A DNA stretch of 64,000 nt, from positions 1 through 64,000 of the forward strand of contig NZ_JDUI01000012.1 in the NCBI RefSeq assembly GCF_000771405.1, in the 5' to 3' direction. Position numbers and translations under genes: made by a program. Positions 8,549 to 17,397 of the stretch are shown here, in pieces. This DNA is from Bifidobacterium pullorum DSM 20433. GTDB lineage: Bacteria > Actinomycetota > Actinomycetes > Actinomycetales > Bifidobacteriaceae. The notes beneath the pieces were generated by a model that had not been told where the DNA came from, made no database searches, and saw only the letters and a program-made list of their open reading frames with translations. Every line of letters begins with the position of its first letter. Position 1 is the first letter of the stretch.

Positions 8549-9220
8549 ATGGACAGCGCTACAGACACCCAGCAACCCACCATCAGATCCACCAGGGTGC
8601 ACACCCCGCTTGGCCAATGGATCAACCAACAAATCAAAGCCCTTATGCATGGTGGCGTAGCCGGGAACGGCATGAAACTCACGGGTTATATGCACGACGA
8701 TTCACGCGCCGTGGCTGTACTGGCCCGGCTTCGGCATGGTCTAGGCAAGCCCATCGGGGAGTTACCCCAGCTACTGGAGTGGACCATCGTAGGTCTGCTC
8801 GAACCGGAACAGCCCCGGCATGACAACGGTGAGCCCACCGTCGAGGAATGGGCGGCGTACACCACATTGACGCTGTACGCCCTCCACCAACGCTCACTGC
8901 ACACCGACCCCATGCACAAGCCCGGAACCGGATTCGGCTCCGCCGTCGGCATGCTCGCCTCTGGTAACCCCAACGAGGCCGGCATCTATCGACGGCTCTC
9001 CTCCATGCTGACCGCCGACGACACCACAGAAATCGTCCACCATGCCAGAGGGCTCATTCAGCTGCTACACGCCAAACGCCTGCCATTCGACTACGCCTCG
9101 TTCGCCGAGGATCTCGTCGACCTGAACAACCCGTATCGCCGCGACCGCGTCCGCCTGCAATGGGGACGAGACTACTTCGGAGCACTGCGCAAACAGTCTT
9201 CCCCGAACACCGACGACTGA
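8549..9220 (+). CDS. cse2: Cascade small subunit Cse2 (Cas11e)
   Basis: 223 residues, starting at an ATG with AAAGGAG upstream. The helical pattern with DDSRAVAVLARLRHGLGK near the start and a terminal RRDRVRLQWGRDYFGAL matches Cse2, two copies of which line the belly of Cascade and stabilise the R-loop. It is somewhat longer than the E. coli protein. Position between cse1 and cas7e is canonical for type I-E. Confidence 0.93.
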   Translation: MDSATDTQQPTIRSTRVHTPLGQWINQQIKALMHGGVAGNGMKLTGYMHDDSRAVAVLARLRHGLGKPIGELPQLLEWTIVGLLEPEQPRHDNGEPTVEEWAAYTTLTLYALHQRSLHTDPMHKPGTGFGSAVGMLASGNPNEAGIYRRLSSMLTADDTTEIVHHARGLIQLLHAKRLPFDYASFAEDLVDLNNPYRRDRVRLQWGRDYFGALRKQSSPNTDD

Positions 9221-9294
9221 TCCATCCCAACGGACCGTACATTATCCGCATCCACCCAATCACATCGGTCATATCAACCATAAGGAGTAACATC

Positions 9295-10485
9295 ATGGCA
9301 ACCAACCGCACCATCGCCGAAATCCACATCCTGCAGACCATGCCGCCCTCGAACCTCAACCGCGACGACACCGGCAGCCCGAAGAAGGCGGTCTACGGCG
9401 GCATCACCCGCGCCAGGGTCTCCAGCCAGGCGTGGAAGCGCCCGACCCGACTCAAGTTCCGCGAACTCGTCGATCCCAATCAACTGGGCATCCGCACCAA
9501 GCGGGTCGTCGAAGTACTAAATAAACACATTATTGACCGTATGCCGGACACGGATCCACAGCTCTCAGCCGAAGTCGCGAAATCCATTCTTCTTGTAGCA
9601 CTGAAGGGCAAGAAGAGCAAGAAAAAGGACAGCGAGATTCTTGTCAAACCGCGTACATCCAAAGATAGTGGACAGAACGACGACCTTGAACAATCTACCT
9701 ACCTGCTGTTCCTCGGCTCTCACCAGTATGATGAGCTCGCGGAAATCGCCGTGAATGCCATCGCATCAGGAGACCCGACCGCATTCATCAAATCCAGCGA
9801 CGTGAAGAAACATATCAAAGCCATAGCACAGAACGACCGCGCCATCGACGTTGCCCTGTTCGGCCGTATGGTCGCCGACGATACGGACCTGAACGTGGAC
9901 GCGGCCGCGCAGGTGGCCCACGCCATCAGCGTGCAGCGGGTCGATTTCGATTCGGACTATTTCACCGCCGTGGACGATGTCAAGCAGGACAGCGATGAGG
10001 AGGGCGATGCGGGCGCCGCCATGATTGGCGACGTCGAGTTCAACTCCGCCACGTTCTACCGGTATGCCAACGTGGATGTGGACAGGCTGCTGGATACGCT
10101 CGGTGACGCCAATGCCACCGTGCAGGCCGTCACCGCGTTCATCGACGCCTTCTCCACCACCGTGCCCAACGGTAAGATCAACTCGTTCGCGCACAACACC
10201 CTGCCAGATCTGGTGGTCGTCAACCTGCGCGATACGCAGGCCGTCAACTTGGCCGGCGCGTTCGAGCGTCCGATCGCCGGCGACATCGTCGCCAACGCCA
10301 CCAAGGCGCTAGTCGAGCGCGAGCAGGAGATCGACGCCAGCTACGGCACGACGCCGGTGCACACATGGGTGGTCCGAGTCGGCAAGGATACCAAGGCCGC
10401 CGACCAGCTCGCGGCGCGGCAGCCGCTGCGCGACGTGCTGACGGAGCTCGGGGACGCGGTCGCCGCGCGCCTGGTCCGGGAGTAA
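9295..10485 (+). CDS. cas7e: Cascade backbone subunit Cas7e
   Basis: 396 residues from the ATG at 9295, preceded by AAGGAG; an earlier in-frame start inside cse2 is unlikely. The protein starts with IAEIHILQTMPPSNLNRDD and GSPKKAVYGGITRARVSSQAWKR, the Cas7e signature that binds crRNA backbone, and has FNSATFYRYANVDVDRL later. Six copies form the crRNA-binding filament of Cascade. A Lys-rich segment near residues 105-130 (KGKKSKKKD) falls in a loop region. cas5e starts 3 bases after the stop. Confidence 0.96.
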   Translation: MATNRTIAEIHILQTMPPSNLNRDDTGSPKKAVYGGITRARVSSQAWKRPTRLKFRELVDPNQLGIRTKRVVEVLNKHIIDRMPDTDPQLSAEVAKSILLVALKGKKSKKKDSEILVKPRTSKDSGQNDDLEQSTYLLFLGSHQYDELAEIAVNAIASGDPTAFIKSSDVKKHIKAIAQNDRAIDVALFGRMVADDTDLNVDAAAQVAHAISVQRVDFDSDYFTAVDDVKQDSDEEGDAGAAMIGDVEFNSATFYRYANVDVDRLLDTLGDANATVQAVTAFIDAFSTTVPNGKINSFAHNTLPDLVVVNLRDTQAVNLAGAFERPIAGDIVANATKALVEREQEIDASYGTTPVHTWVVRVGKDTKAADQLAARQPLRDVLTELGDAVAARLVRE

Positions 10486-10488
10486 GCC

Positions 10489-11325
10489 ATGAGCGTCCTG
10501 CTGATACGACTCAAGGGACCAATGCAGTCGTGGGGGTCGCACAGTCGATTCTCCCTGCGGTCCACGGAGCCCTATCCAACCAAAAGCGGCGTCATCGGCA
10601 TGATCGCTGCCGCACTTGGCATGGCTAGAACGGAACCGTTGGACCGGTTCGAGGGGCTGCGGTTCGGTGTGCGCGTCGACCAGCCCGGGGTGCTGCTCGA
10701 CGACTTCCACACGGCGCATAACGACGCCGGGGAGTCGATGCCGCTCTCACACCGCCACTACCTGTCGGACGCCGTGTTCCTTGCGGCCCTGGAGGACCCG
10801 GACGGGGACACACGGCTGCGTGAATACGCGGACGCCCTGGCCGCCCCGCACTTCCCGCTGTTCCTGGGGCGCCGGTCATGCCCGCCCGATGGTCCGATCG
10901 CCACATGGATCGTGGACGGTAGCCTGGAGGATGCGCTCCGATCCGCCCCCTGGCAGGCGACCGAGTTCCACCAACGCCGTTGCCTGTGGAACGCCCGGCG
11001 CTTCCCGAATAGGCTGGAGGCGGAGATCTTCGTGGAATCCCCCGACGCCGCGACGAACGACCCGGACACGTTCATCCTGAACGATTCCCCACAGAGCTTC
11101 GACCCGCGTGGCAGACTCTGGACGGAACGCACGGTCGTGCGGCTGGGAGCGGTGCGCCCCCGCCCCACCGTCGAGGTGCCGACGTCTCCGGACGCCCCAT
11201 CCCCCGGCAATCGCCGCCAGTATCGGGATACGGATTTCCCCGCCGACACCCACGACCCGATGACCGCCATTCTGTCGGCACCGGTCGAAGCCGATGCGAC
11301 GTCCGACAAGGAGGCCGAAGCATGA
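10489..11325 (+). CDS. cas5e: Cascade subunit Cas5e
   Basis: 278 residues. The start, LLIRLKGPMQSWGSHSRFSLRSTEPYPTKSGVIGMIAAALG, is diagnostic of Cas5e, which caps the 5' handle of the crRNA and anchors Cse1. The C-terminus has a Pro-rich tail (about residues 218-278) beyond the usual domain. The gene overlaps cas6e by four bases (ATGA), so translation is probably coupled. Confidence 0.96.
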   Translation: MSVLLIRLKGPMQSWGSHSRFSLRSTEPYPTKSGVIGMIAAALGMARTEPLDRFEGLRFGVRVDQPGVLLDDFHTAHNDAGESMPLSHRHYLSDAVFLAALEDPDGDTRLREYADALAAPHFPLFLGRRSCPPDGPIATWIVDGSLEDALRSAPWQATEFHQRRCLWNARRFPNRLEAEIFVESPDAATNDPDTFILNDSPQSFDPRGRLWTERTVVRLGAVRPRPTVEVPTSPDAPSPGNRRQYRDTDFPADTHDPMTAILSAPVEADATSDKEAEA

Positions 11326-12014
11326 CCACGTTCACCCGCATACGCATCAACCCACGGCATCGTGCGGCCCGGCACGCGTTGGCGTCGAATGAGCGCATCC
11401 ACGCCATCGTCCAGCGGGCGGCGGCCTCCGGATCCCCGGATGCGAATCAGCCGCGCACACTGTGGCGACTGGACCCCGGACACGCCACCCACGCCTTGTA
11501 CATCGTCAGCGACGGCTACGTGAACGCGGCGGTGGTTCAGGAGCAGTTCGGCGCCAAGCTGTCGGACATCGCCACCTGCAGCTACGACCCGTTCCTCGGG
11601 CAACTCGCCACCGGACAACAATGGCGGTTCCGACTCAAGGCAAACCCGACCAAAAGTATCGGGTCGCGCCAGCCCGGCATCCGCGGCAAACGCATCCCGA
11701 TCACCAAACAGGACGAGCAGATCGAGTGGCTGACCCGACAGGCGTCGCGCTGCGGGTTCCACATCCCCATCAACCGGCTTGACGTGCCCGAGGTCATCGT
11801 CAGGGATTCCGGCGCCGTCTCGTTCATGCGGCAGGACCGGCAGGTGACGCTGCACTCGGCCATCTTCGACGGGTTCCTCGCCATCGATGATCCGGCAGCG
11901 TTCCGGCAGGCGCTGGTCACAGGAATCGGCAGAGGCCGCGGGTACGGGTTCGGACTGCTCACCATCGTCCCCGTTCCCCGCCCGGCGTCGGACGACACAG
12001 CGACCGGAGCCTGA
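11322..12014 (+). CDS. cas6e: crRNA endoribonuclease Cas6e
   Basis: 230 residues with two RAMP-type halves. His27 in NERIHAIVQRA is in the position of the catalytic histidine of Cas6e proteins, and the C-terminal Gly-rich loop is GIGRGRGYGFGLL. The enzyme cuts pre-crRNA at the base of the repeat hairpin and remains bound to the 3' handle. Start overlaps cas5e by four bases and the stop is one base before the cas1 ATG. Confidence 0.96.
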   Translation: MTTFTRIRINPRHRAARHALASNERIHAIVQRAAASGSPDANQPRTLWRLDPGHATHALYIVSDGYVNAAVVQEQFGAKLSDIATCSYDPFLGQLATGQQWRFRLKANPTKSIGSRQPGIRGKRIPITKQDEQIEWLTRQASRCGFHIPINRLDVPEVIVRDSGAVSFMRQDRQVTLHSAIFDGFLAIDDPAAFRQALVTGIGRGRGYGFGLLTIVPVPRPASDDTATGA

Positions 12015-12015
12015 G

Positions 12016-13194
12016 ATGGCGGACGTCCCGGGCATCAAACCACCGCCGCTGACATCGCTTGCGCGGGCGGAGGACCGTCTGTCGTTCCTGTATGTGGAAC
12101 ATTGCGTGGTCAACCGTGACAGCAACGCCGTGACGATCACCGACAAACGCGGGACCGTCCACGTGCCCGCCGCCACGCTCAGCGTGCTCATGCTCGGCCC
12201 CGGCAGTACCGTGACGCACGCCGCCATATCCCTGCTCGCCGAATCGCGGGCGACCTGCATCTGGGTCGGCGAGCAGGGCGTCAGATACTACTGTCACGGC
12301 GCATCGCTCTCCCGTTCCACACGGCTGCTCGAGGCACAAGCGAAGCTGGTGTCCTCCGAACGGTCTCGATTGAAGGTGGCTCGCCGCATGTACGAGATAC
12401 GATTCCCGGACGAGGACACATCGCATCTCACCATGCAGCAGTTGCTCGGCAAAGAGGGAACACGTGTACGCCGAGCGTACGAGAAGGAATCCAAACGTAC
12501 CGGAGTGCCTTGGCATGGGCGCTCTTACAAGGTGGAAGATTTCGAATCGTCCGACACAGTGAATAAGGCACTTTCCGCGGCGAACACTTCACTGTACGGC
12601 GTGGTGCATGCCATCATCGTGGCACTCGGTTGTTCGCCCGGACTCGGTTTCGTTCATGCACGCAATGAACGCAGCTTCGTCTACGACATCGCCGACCTGT
12701 ACAAGGTCGAAATCACCATTCCGTTGGCCTTTAATCTTGCGGACGAAGATCCTCCGGACATCGGCGTCGCTGCACGTCGAGCGGTACGCGACCATATGCG
12801 TGATGGACGCTTCATGCAGCGATGCGTACACGATATCCGCTATCTGTTGACCGCAGACGGAGCGGCGGATACAGGGCCCCGTTCCCTGGCCCAGCACCCA
12901 CCGCAGTCAGAAAAATCGGATGTGGCTTACTACTCCGACGTCACGGAGTTTCCTCCCGATATCGACGATTTTTCCTCTGAGGAGGACGAGGACTATAACG
13001 ACGAACTCAACCTCTGGGCCGGGCGGCAAGGCATGGTGGAAGCGGGGAAGAATTACGCAAATGATTCTCCGCGCACCGCATATTCTCACGTCAATGAAAG
13101 TGCCGACGATGCTTCATCAAACATGACGCCGGATGCAGCTCGAGAGGACGCAAAGCCATTGCTATTCGACGACTTGGAGCCGCCATCATGGTAG
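12016..13194 (+). CDS. cas1: Adaptation integrase Cas1e with an acidic C-terminal extension
   Basis: 392 residues. The metal-binding residues of Cas1 are present: Glu147 (LLGKEGTRVR), His214 (GLGFVHARNE) and Asp224/Asp227 (VYDIADLYK). With Cas2 it captures prespacers and inserts them at the leader-proximal repeat. Cas1e is normally about 300 residues; here roughly 90 more follow, hydrophilic and acidic (for example DIDDFSSEEDEDYNDELN). The ATG at 12016 sits 1 base after the cas6e stop. The gene overlaps cas2 by seven bases. Confidence 0.95.
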   Translation: MADVPGIKPPPLTSLARAEDRLSFLYVEHCVVNRDSNAVTITDKRGTVHVPAATLSVLMLGPGSTVTHAAISLLAESRATCIWVGEQGVRYYCHGASLSRSTRLLEAQAKLVSSERSRLKVARRMYEIRFPDEDTSHLTMQQLLGKEGTRVRRAYEKESKRTGVPWHGRSYKVEDFESSDTVNKALSAANTSLYGVVHAIIVALGCSPGLGFVHARNERSFVYDIADLYKVEITIPLAFNLADEDPPDIGVAARRAVRDHMRDGRFMQRCVHDIRYLLTADGAADTGPRSLAQHPPQSEKSDVAYYSDVTEFPPDIDDFSSEEDEDYNDELNLWAGRQGMVEAGKNYANDSPRTAYSHVNESADDASSNMTPDAAREDAKPLLFDDLEPPSW

Positions 13195-13553
13195 TAGTGG
13201 TTCTGGCAGTGGTCCCCGAACGCCTTCGAGGACACCTAACCCGGTGGTTGATGGAAATATCACCCGGCGTATATGTGGGCAAAGTATCAGCACGAGTAAG
13301 AGAACTGTTGTGGGAGCAAATTCGCGAGAACTGTAAGCACGGACGAGCGATCATGGCGTATTCGACCGATAACGAGCAAGGGCTGGCCTTCAAGACGCAT
13401 GGTCAGGAATGGGAACCGGTGGATTATGAAGGACTGACGCTGATTATGCGACCAAACACCTCACAAACGCAGCAGCGGAATGCGCAGCATTCCGAACACA
13501 CTCGACGAACTGGATGGAGCAAAGCATCCAAAATGAGGCGATTCGGCCGATAG
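13188..13553 (+). CDS. cas2: Adaptation protein Cas2e
   Basis: 121 residues. VVVLAVVPERLRGHLTRWLMEISPGVYVGKVSARVRELLW is the Cas2e ferredoxin-like domain, in which the typical I-E pattern PERLRG.L.RWL.E...GV..G is clear. Cas2 forms the central dimer of the Cas1-Cas2 integrase. A basic tail (RRTGWSKASKMRRFGR) follows the domain. It is the last gene of the operon; no CRISPR repeats or terminator-like hairpin were found in the 200 bases after it. Confidence 0.95.
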   Translation: MVVVVLAVVPERLRGHLTRWLMEISPGVYVGKVSARVRELLWEQIRENCKHGRAIMAYSTDNEQGLAFKTHGQEWEPVDYEGLTLIMRPNTSQTQQRNAQHSEHTRRTGWSKASKMRRFGR

Positions 13554-13731
13554 ACACGTGCGACGACCGAGGACACGACGTCGTAACGTCCTGATTCTCC
13601 GACGCCCACCACATTTCCGCGTTCGACCGCAGTGACGGTCATCTCAAAACTCACAATCAGTCTCCACGACCCTACGCCCCGCGTCACCGATCCGCAATCG
13701 CAATTGTCGACTCGCCGCAGACGCACGGCAT

Positions 13732-13760
13732 TTGGAACTGTCCCGATACTGTGTTATGGT
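13732..13760 (+). promoter_or_regulatory. Promoter of tRNA-Ser
   Basis: TTGGAA (13732-13737) and TATGGT (13755-13760) are separated by 17 bases, about 40 bases before the tRNA. The arrangement suits a sigma-70-type promoter, although both hexamers differ from consensus. Confidence 0.55.
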
Positions 13761-13800
13761 TACTTCTTGTGCTTGAGATGCGTATGCATCGCAACGCCGT

Positions 13801-13888
13801 GGAGGATTCGCCTAGTGGTCTATGGCGCACGCTTGGAAAGCGTGTTGGTGTAACAGCCTCACGAGTTCGAATCTCGTATCCTCCGCCA
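13801..13888 (+). tRNA. tRNA-Ser(GGA)
   Basis: The acceptor stem GGAGGAT pairs with ATCCTCC, the anticodon stem CACGC/GCGTG holds loop TTGGAAA giving anticodon GGA, and the T arm is ACGAG-TTCGAAT-CTCGT. A long variable arm between them fits a class II serine tRNA. The 3' CCA is encoded. It marks the end of the CRISPR island; tRNA genes are frequent island boundaries, but I saw no second copy of its 3' end. Confidence 0.96.
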
Positions 13889-13891
13889 TTC

Positions 13892-13924
13892 AAAGGTCTT
13901 GGCCTTGCGGCCAAGACCTTTTTC
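13892..13924 (+). terminator. Terminator of tRNA-Ser
   Basis: AAAGGTCTTGGCC and GGCCAAGACCTTT form a perfect 13-bp stem with a four-base loop, three bases after the tRNA CCA, followed by TTT. Strong intrinsic terminator. Confidence 0.9.
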
Positions 13925-14017
13925 ACATCCGGACCACCCTATCCCATCCGCCAGGCCGATAACCCACGCATGCTCGCGCAATCTGGCCCGGCCCCAGCAA
14001 TCGGAACGGACAGGCCG

Positions 14018-15667
14018 TCACCGTTCCGCTGCCGGCACCAGCGGCGAGGGCATGTCCACGATGTCGGGCACGACCTCTTCCAGCTGCGATTCCAGGTCCT
14101 TCAGAACCGCCTCGCCGTCCTTGTCCAACGTGATGTTCTCGCGTTCCAGCAGTTCCATCACCATCACGTTGTACCGCGACGGGTCGCATTGGAGCATCGC
14201 TATCGCACCGCGCCGCGCCAAGGTCTCGTCGGGCATCCGCGACAGCGTCACGGCGGCCAGACCGGCGCCGATCTCCAGCAACTCGTTGCGCCCGTCCTCG
14301 GCATCATCCCCGGTATCGCCCTCAGCATCCCCTTCGGCACCGCCACCGATATCGCCATCGATGACGTCCCCCTTGACACGATCGGCGCGGTCGACGCGAT
14401 CGGCGCGATCGGCGCGATCGTCCCCGCCGATACCGACACCTTCGCCGCCGCCGTCCCCGACACCGACGGCTTCCGTGCACCCGCCTTCCTCGAACAAGCA
14501 GCCGTATTCCTTCCGCACACGGTCGTCCAGTTTCCGGTACAAGTCCCGCATCTGCAGATCGGCATAGAACTGCAGTACGCACGCCGGCAGCATCAGCACC
14601 CCGACCTCCTTGACGAACTCCACGAACTCACGCAACTGGGCCACGCCCTCGTCGAACCGGGCCCGGTCGCCCTGCTCGAACCCGATGCTCAAATCACCGC
14701 CGAACAACGGCCCCATCAGGGAATCCGCCAAGTCACGCAGATACACCGTGTTCCGCCACAACGGCACATCCGGATTGCCCCCGCCCCGCTCCACCGACTG
14801 CAGGATCTCGCTGCCGGAGCGGAACGCCGCACTGCCGCCTTCGCGCCACATCGCCTCATACGCCTCGATCAACCGCTCGGCGTCATACACATACCGGGCA
14901 TCGACCTCGGCGAACCCCGGCACGCGCTCCCCGTCCAACGGCGTCGCCTCGCCGTCGGCGAGCGCCCGCGCGTACTCCAGGTCGCCCGCGGCACGCAACT
15001 GCCTGATATACGCCACCGGCCGGCGATACCCGGTGTCGGGCACGGCGCCCAACGCCATCACCGTGTCATCCTCACGCAGCAGGCACATGCCCAGACCGGG
15101 TTGGGTGAGCAACATGTCGGCGATCTCCAGCGAGCGCGGCTCCCGCTCGCCCCAGCGCAGCATGCTGTAGGCGGCGAGCCAGTGCATCTGGTTCATATGG
15201 TCGACCATCGACCGCATGCGCTGCCGCTTCGGCCCATACCGACGCTTGCCGTTGCGCGCGCATCGGCGGACCAGCTCCTTGCCGTCCACGGGCTGGATGC
15301 ACATCGGCATCCGGTCCGACGGATCGCCCACGAATACGGCCTTGGTGGAATCGTTGATCAGGTCGTACAGCCATGCCGCCATGCCGTACTCGCGCACGAT
15401 GGATGCCGACCCTTCCACGAACCGTCGGCATTCGTCGATGAGCCTGCCGATCAGCGAGGAGGCAGTCACGCACATCGTCATCGTCCACCCGCCGCAACCG
15501 AATACGGCGGAGGAAAGCTCGTAGAGCCTGTGGTCCACGGGGTCCCGCCCCTCGGGGTGGGCGCAGGCCTCGCGCATCGCCTCGGGCGAGGTCAGTTCAC
15601 CGAACCGCCGTTCCAGCCGGTTCACCGTCTGCAGGAAACCCACCGTATCCATATTCAACGTCGTCAT
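14018..15667 (-). CDS. Large protein of unknown function
   Basis: 549 residues from the ATG at 15667 (GAAGGGG 6 bases upstream; another ATG at 15673 abuts that site). I do not recognise a family. It looks cytoplasmic, with no signal peptide, and mostly helical, with many charged residues and several Cys and Met. Residues about 425-480 form a low-complexity Asp/Gly/Arg insert (DRADRADRVDRADRV) built from near-identical nucleotide repeats at 14375-14425. The segments on either side resemble ordinary globular protein. It is divergent from the ABC-type pair at 16048 and convergent with tRNA-Ser. No function can be assigned. Confidence 0.75.
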   Translation of the reverse strand: MTTLNMDTVGFLQTVNRLERRFGELTSPEAMREACAHPEGRDPVDHRLYELSSAVFGCGGWTMTMCVTASSLIGRLIDECRRFVEGSASIVREYGMAAWLYDLINDSTKAVFVGDPSDRMPMCIQPVDGKELVRRCARNGKRRYGPKRQRMRSMVDHMNQMHWLAAYSMLRWGEREPRSLEIADMLLTQPGLGMCLLREDDTVMALGAVPDTGYRRPVAYIRQLRAAGDLEYARALADGEATPLDGERVPGFAEVDARYVYDAERLIEAYEAMWREGGSAAFRSGSEILQSVERGGGNPDVPLWRNTVYLRDLADSLMGPLFGGDLSIGFEQGDRARFDEGVAQLREFVEFVKEVGVLMLPACVLQFYADLQMRDLYRKLDDRVRKEYGCLFEEGGCTEAVGVGDGGGEGVGIGGDDRADRADRVDRADRVKGDVIDGDIGGGAEGDAEGDTGDDAEDGRNELLEIGAGLAAVTLSRMPDETLARRGAIAMLQCDPSRYNVMVMELLERENITLDKDGEAVLKDLESQLEEVVPDIVDMPSPLVPAAER

Positions 15668-16047
15668 CGTCATCCCCTTCGTCACGCCGCGCATCCCCGG
15701 ACGGTCCGGTTCGCCGGCGCGTACAGGACACTGTGGCACACCCGCGCCATGTCCGCCACCACCCACACGCAATTGTGGATATGCGGACCGACGCTTGCGC
15801 ACATGTGGACAAACGCCCCCGCATCCACCGTTTCCACCGCCCCGCCTCCCAACCCCTTCCAGCCCACTCCCAGACTTCCCCAAGCGGTATAACAGAAATG
15901 CGCAAGATAACATACACGTAGCCTGACCATAGTGGTGGCTACGGGGTGCCGACGCCCAACCGGCGCGACGGCCCCCGTCCACCCAGCTTCGCGACGGAAC
16001 CGTAACCGCCGCGCCGCGAGAGAACTAGAGAACTGGAGACTCACCGC
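15668..16047. other. Divergent intergenic region
   Basis: 380 bases between two divergent genes that must carry both promoters. GGTATAACAG near 15884 resembles a -10 box facing the permease, but no matching -35 hexamer is evident. TGTGGACAAA near 15803 resembles an actinobacterial DnaA box, a single occurrence without support. No gene is seen. Confidence 0.4.
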
Positions 16048-17397
16048 ATGTTCGTTCTCAAGAACGCATGGTACGCGGTCACGCGCCGACCCTGGCGCTC
16101 GCTGCTGACCTTCCTGATTGTGCTGCTCGTTGCTTTCGGCTCGATGTTCGGCCTGGCGGTGGCCACGGAGCATGATGAGGCGAACGGCGCCACCTATGAC
16201 GCGCAGCAGGCGACCGCCACGATTCGCCTGACCGACCAGGGCTTCGCCGACCGCGATGGCGCGGATCCCGACTGGCCCGCCGACAATCTGCTCACCTGGG
16301 ACGACTACACCGGCTATGCCACGTCCGCGCAGCTCGCGGGATTGCAGTTCAGCTATACGGTCACCGAGTCGGTGCCGGTCCGTCAGAGCGATTCGCTGAA
16401 GCCGGTCGGCTCGGCCGCGCAGTCCGACGACGCGCCTTCCTCCGACGACACCGGCGGCGAGTTCACGCTGCGCGGCTTCTACACGCTGGACGCCGCCCGT
16501 TCCAACGACCTGGGCCGCTACAAGGTGGTGGAAGGCAAGCATCTGAGCTATGGCGGTTCGGCGCCCAAGGGAGCGCTGATCTCGCGCGAGGTGGCCGATG
16601 CGAACGGTTTGGAGGTCGGCGACTCGTTCACCGTCGGAGATCCGACCGACGCGGACACCACTTTCGAGATGACGGTCCGCGGCATCTACGAGTACGTGGA
16701 TGATGACGCCCCCGCCGGCCGTGGCGACGACGCCACGCTGAGCAAGGACGACCGCCGCAACGCGATCTACGTGAGCGCCTATACGTTCATCGTCACCAAC
16801 GGGCTGGATTCCGAGGATGCCAAGGGATGGGCCCAGCCGGACATCGACATCATGTTCATGATGAGCAGCCCGGACGATTATCAGAAGTTCGTCAAGGCCG
16901 TGGAGGGCTCCGATACGGAGATGAAGGACGGCTATGCGATCTCCTCGCCGTCGCTGGATGCGTATCGCAAATCCATCGCCCCGCTGAATGCGCTGTTCGA
17001 CGCGACGCATACGGCCATGCCCGTCATGTGGATCGTCGGCGGACTGTTGCTGCTGGCATTGACGATCGTCAACGTGGCGCGCCGCCGCGGCGAGATCGGC
17101 TACGCGCTGACGGTGGGCGTGTCCAAGGGACGTCTGGGCTGGCAATTCATGCTGGAGGTACTGATGGTGGCGTTGCCGGCGTTCGCGATCGGCGCGCTGG
17201 CCGGAGGCTTCGCCGCCGGTCCGCTGGGTGCCGCGCTGACCGACGGCCACACCACCGCGATGACGGCCGACGTGGCCTGGCATGTGATCGGTGCGGGGCT
17301 GGGCTGCTGTCTGGTGCTGGCGATGGTGGCGCTGGTGCGCGTCATCGTGTTCCGGCGTAAGTCGCTGTTTGATTCCCGTTCGGAGGTGACGGCATGA
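16048..17397 (+). CDS. FtsX/MacB-type ABC permease
   Basis: 449 residues with the FtsX-like layout: one N-terminal membrane helix (SLLTFLIVLLVAFGSMFGLAVA, about 18-40), a large extracytoplasmic domain to about 310, then three helices (MPVMWIVGGLLLLALTIVNVA, then MVALPAFAIGALAGG, then LGCCLVLAMVALVRVIVF). The external domain is acidic and includes a disordered stretch near residues 125-145. Such permeases work with an ATPase to move lipids or peptides or to transmit force rather than to import solutes. It overlaps the next gene by four bases, so the two are surely a unit. Start has GGAG upstream. Confidence 0.85.
   Translation: MFVLKNAWYAVTRRPWRSLLTFLIVLLVAFGSMFGLAVATEHDEANGATYDAQQATATIRLTDQGFADRDGADPDWPADNLLTWDDYTGYATSAQLAGLQFSYTVTESVPVRQSDSLKPVGSAAQSDDAPSSDDTGGEFTLRGFYTLDAARSNDLGRYKVVEGKHLSYGGSAPKGALISREVADANGLEVGDSFTVGDPTDADTTFEMTVRGIYEYVDDDAPAGRGDDATLSKDDRRNAIYVSAYTFIVTNGLDSEDAKGWAQPDIDIMFMMSSPDDYQKFVKAVEGSDTEMKDGYAISSPSLDAYRKSIAPLNALFDATHTAMPVMWIVGGLLLLALTIVNVARRRGEIGYALTVGVSKGRLGWQFMLEVLMVALPAFAIGALAGGFAAGPLGAALTDGHTTAMTADVAWHVIGAGLGCCLVLAMVALVRVIVFRRKSLFDSRSEVTA

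Noticed and set aside
13554..13730. Leader or array after cas2
   Set aside because: No copy of the repeat and no AT-rich leader could be found between cas2 and the tRNA-Ser promoter.
13751..15892. 713-codon plus-strand frame after the tRNA
   Set aside because: It starts before and reads through tRNA-Ser and runs antisense to the 14018-15667 gene, with His/Pro/Arg-rich shadow composition.
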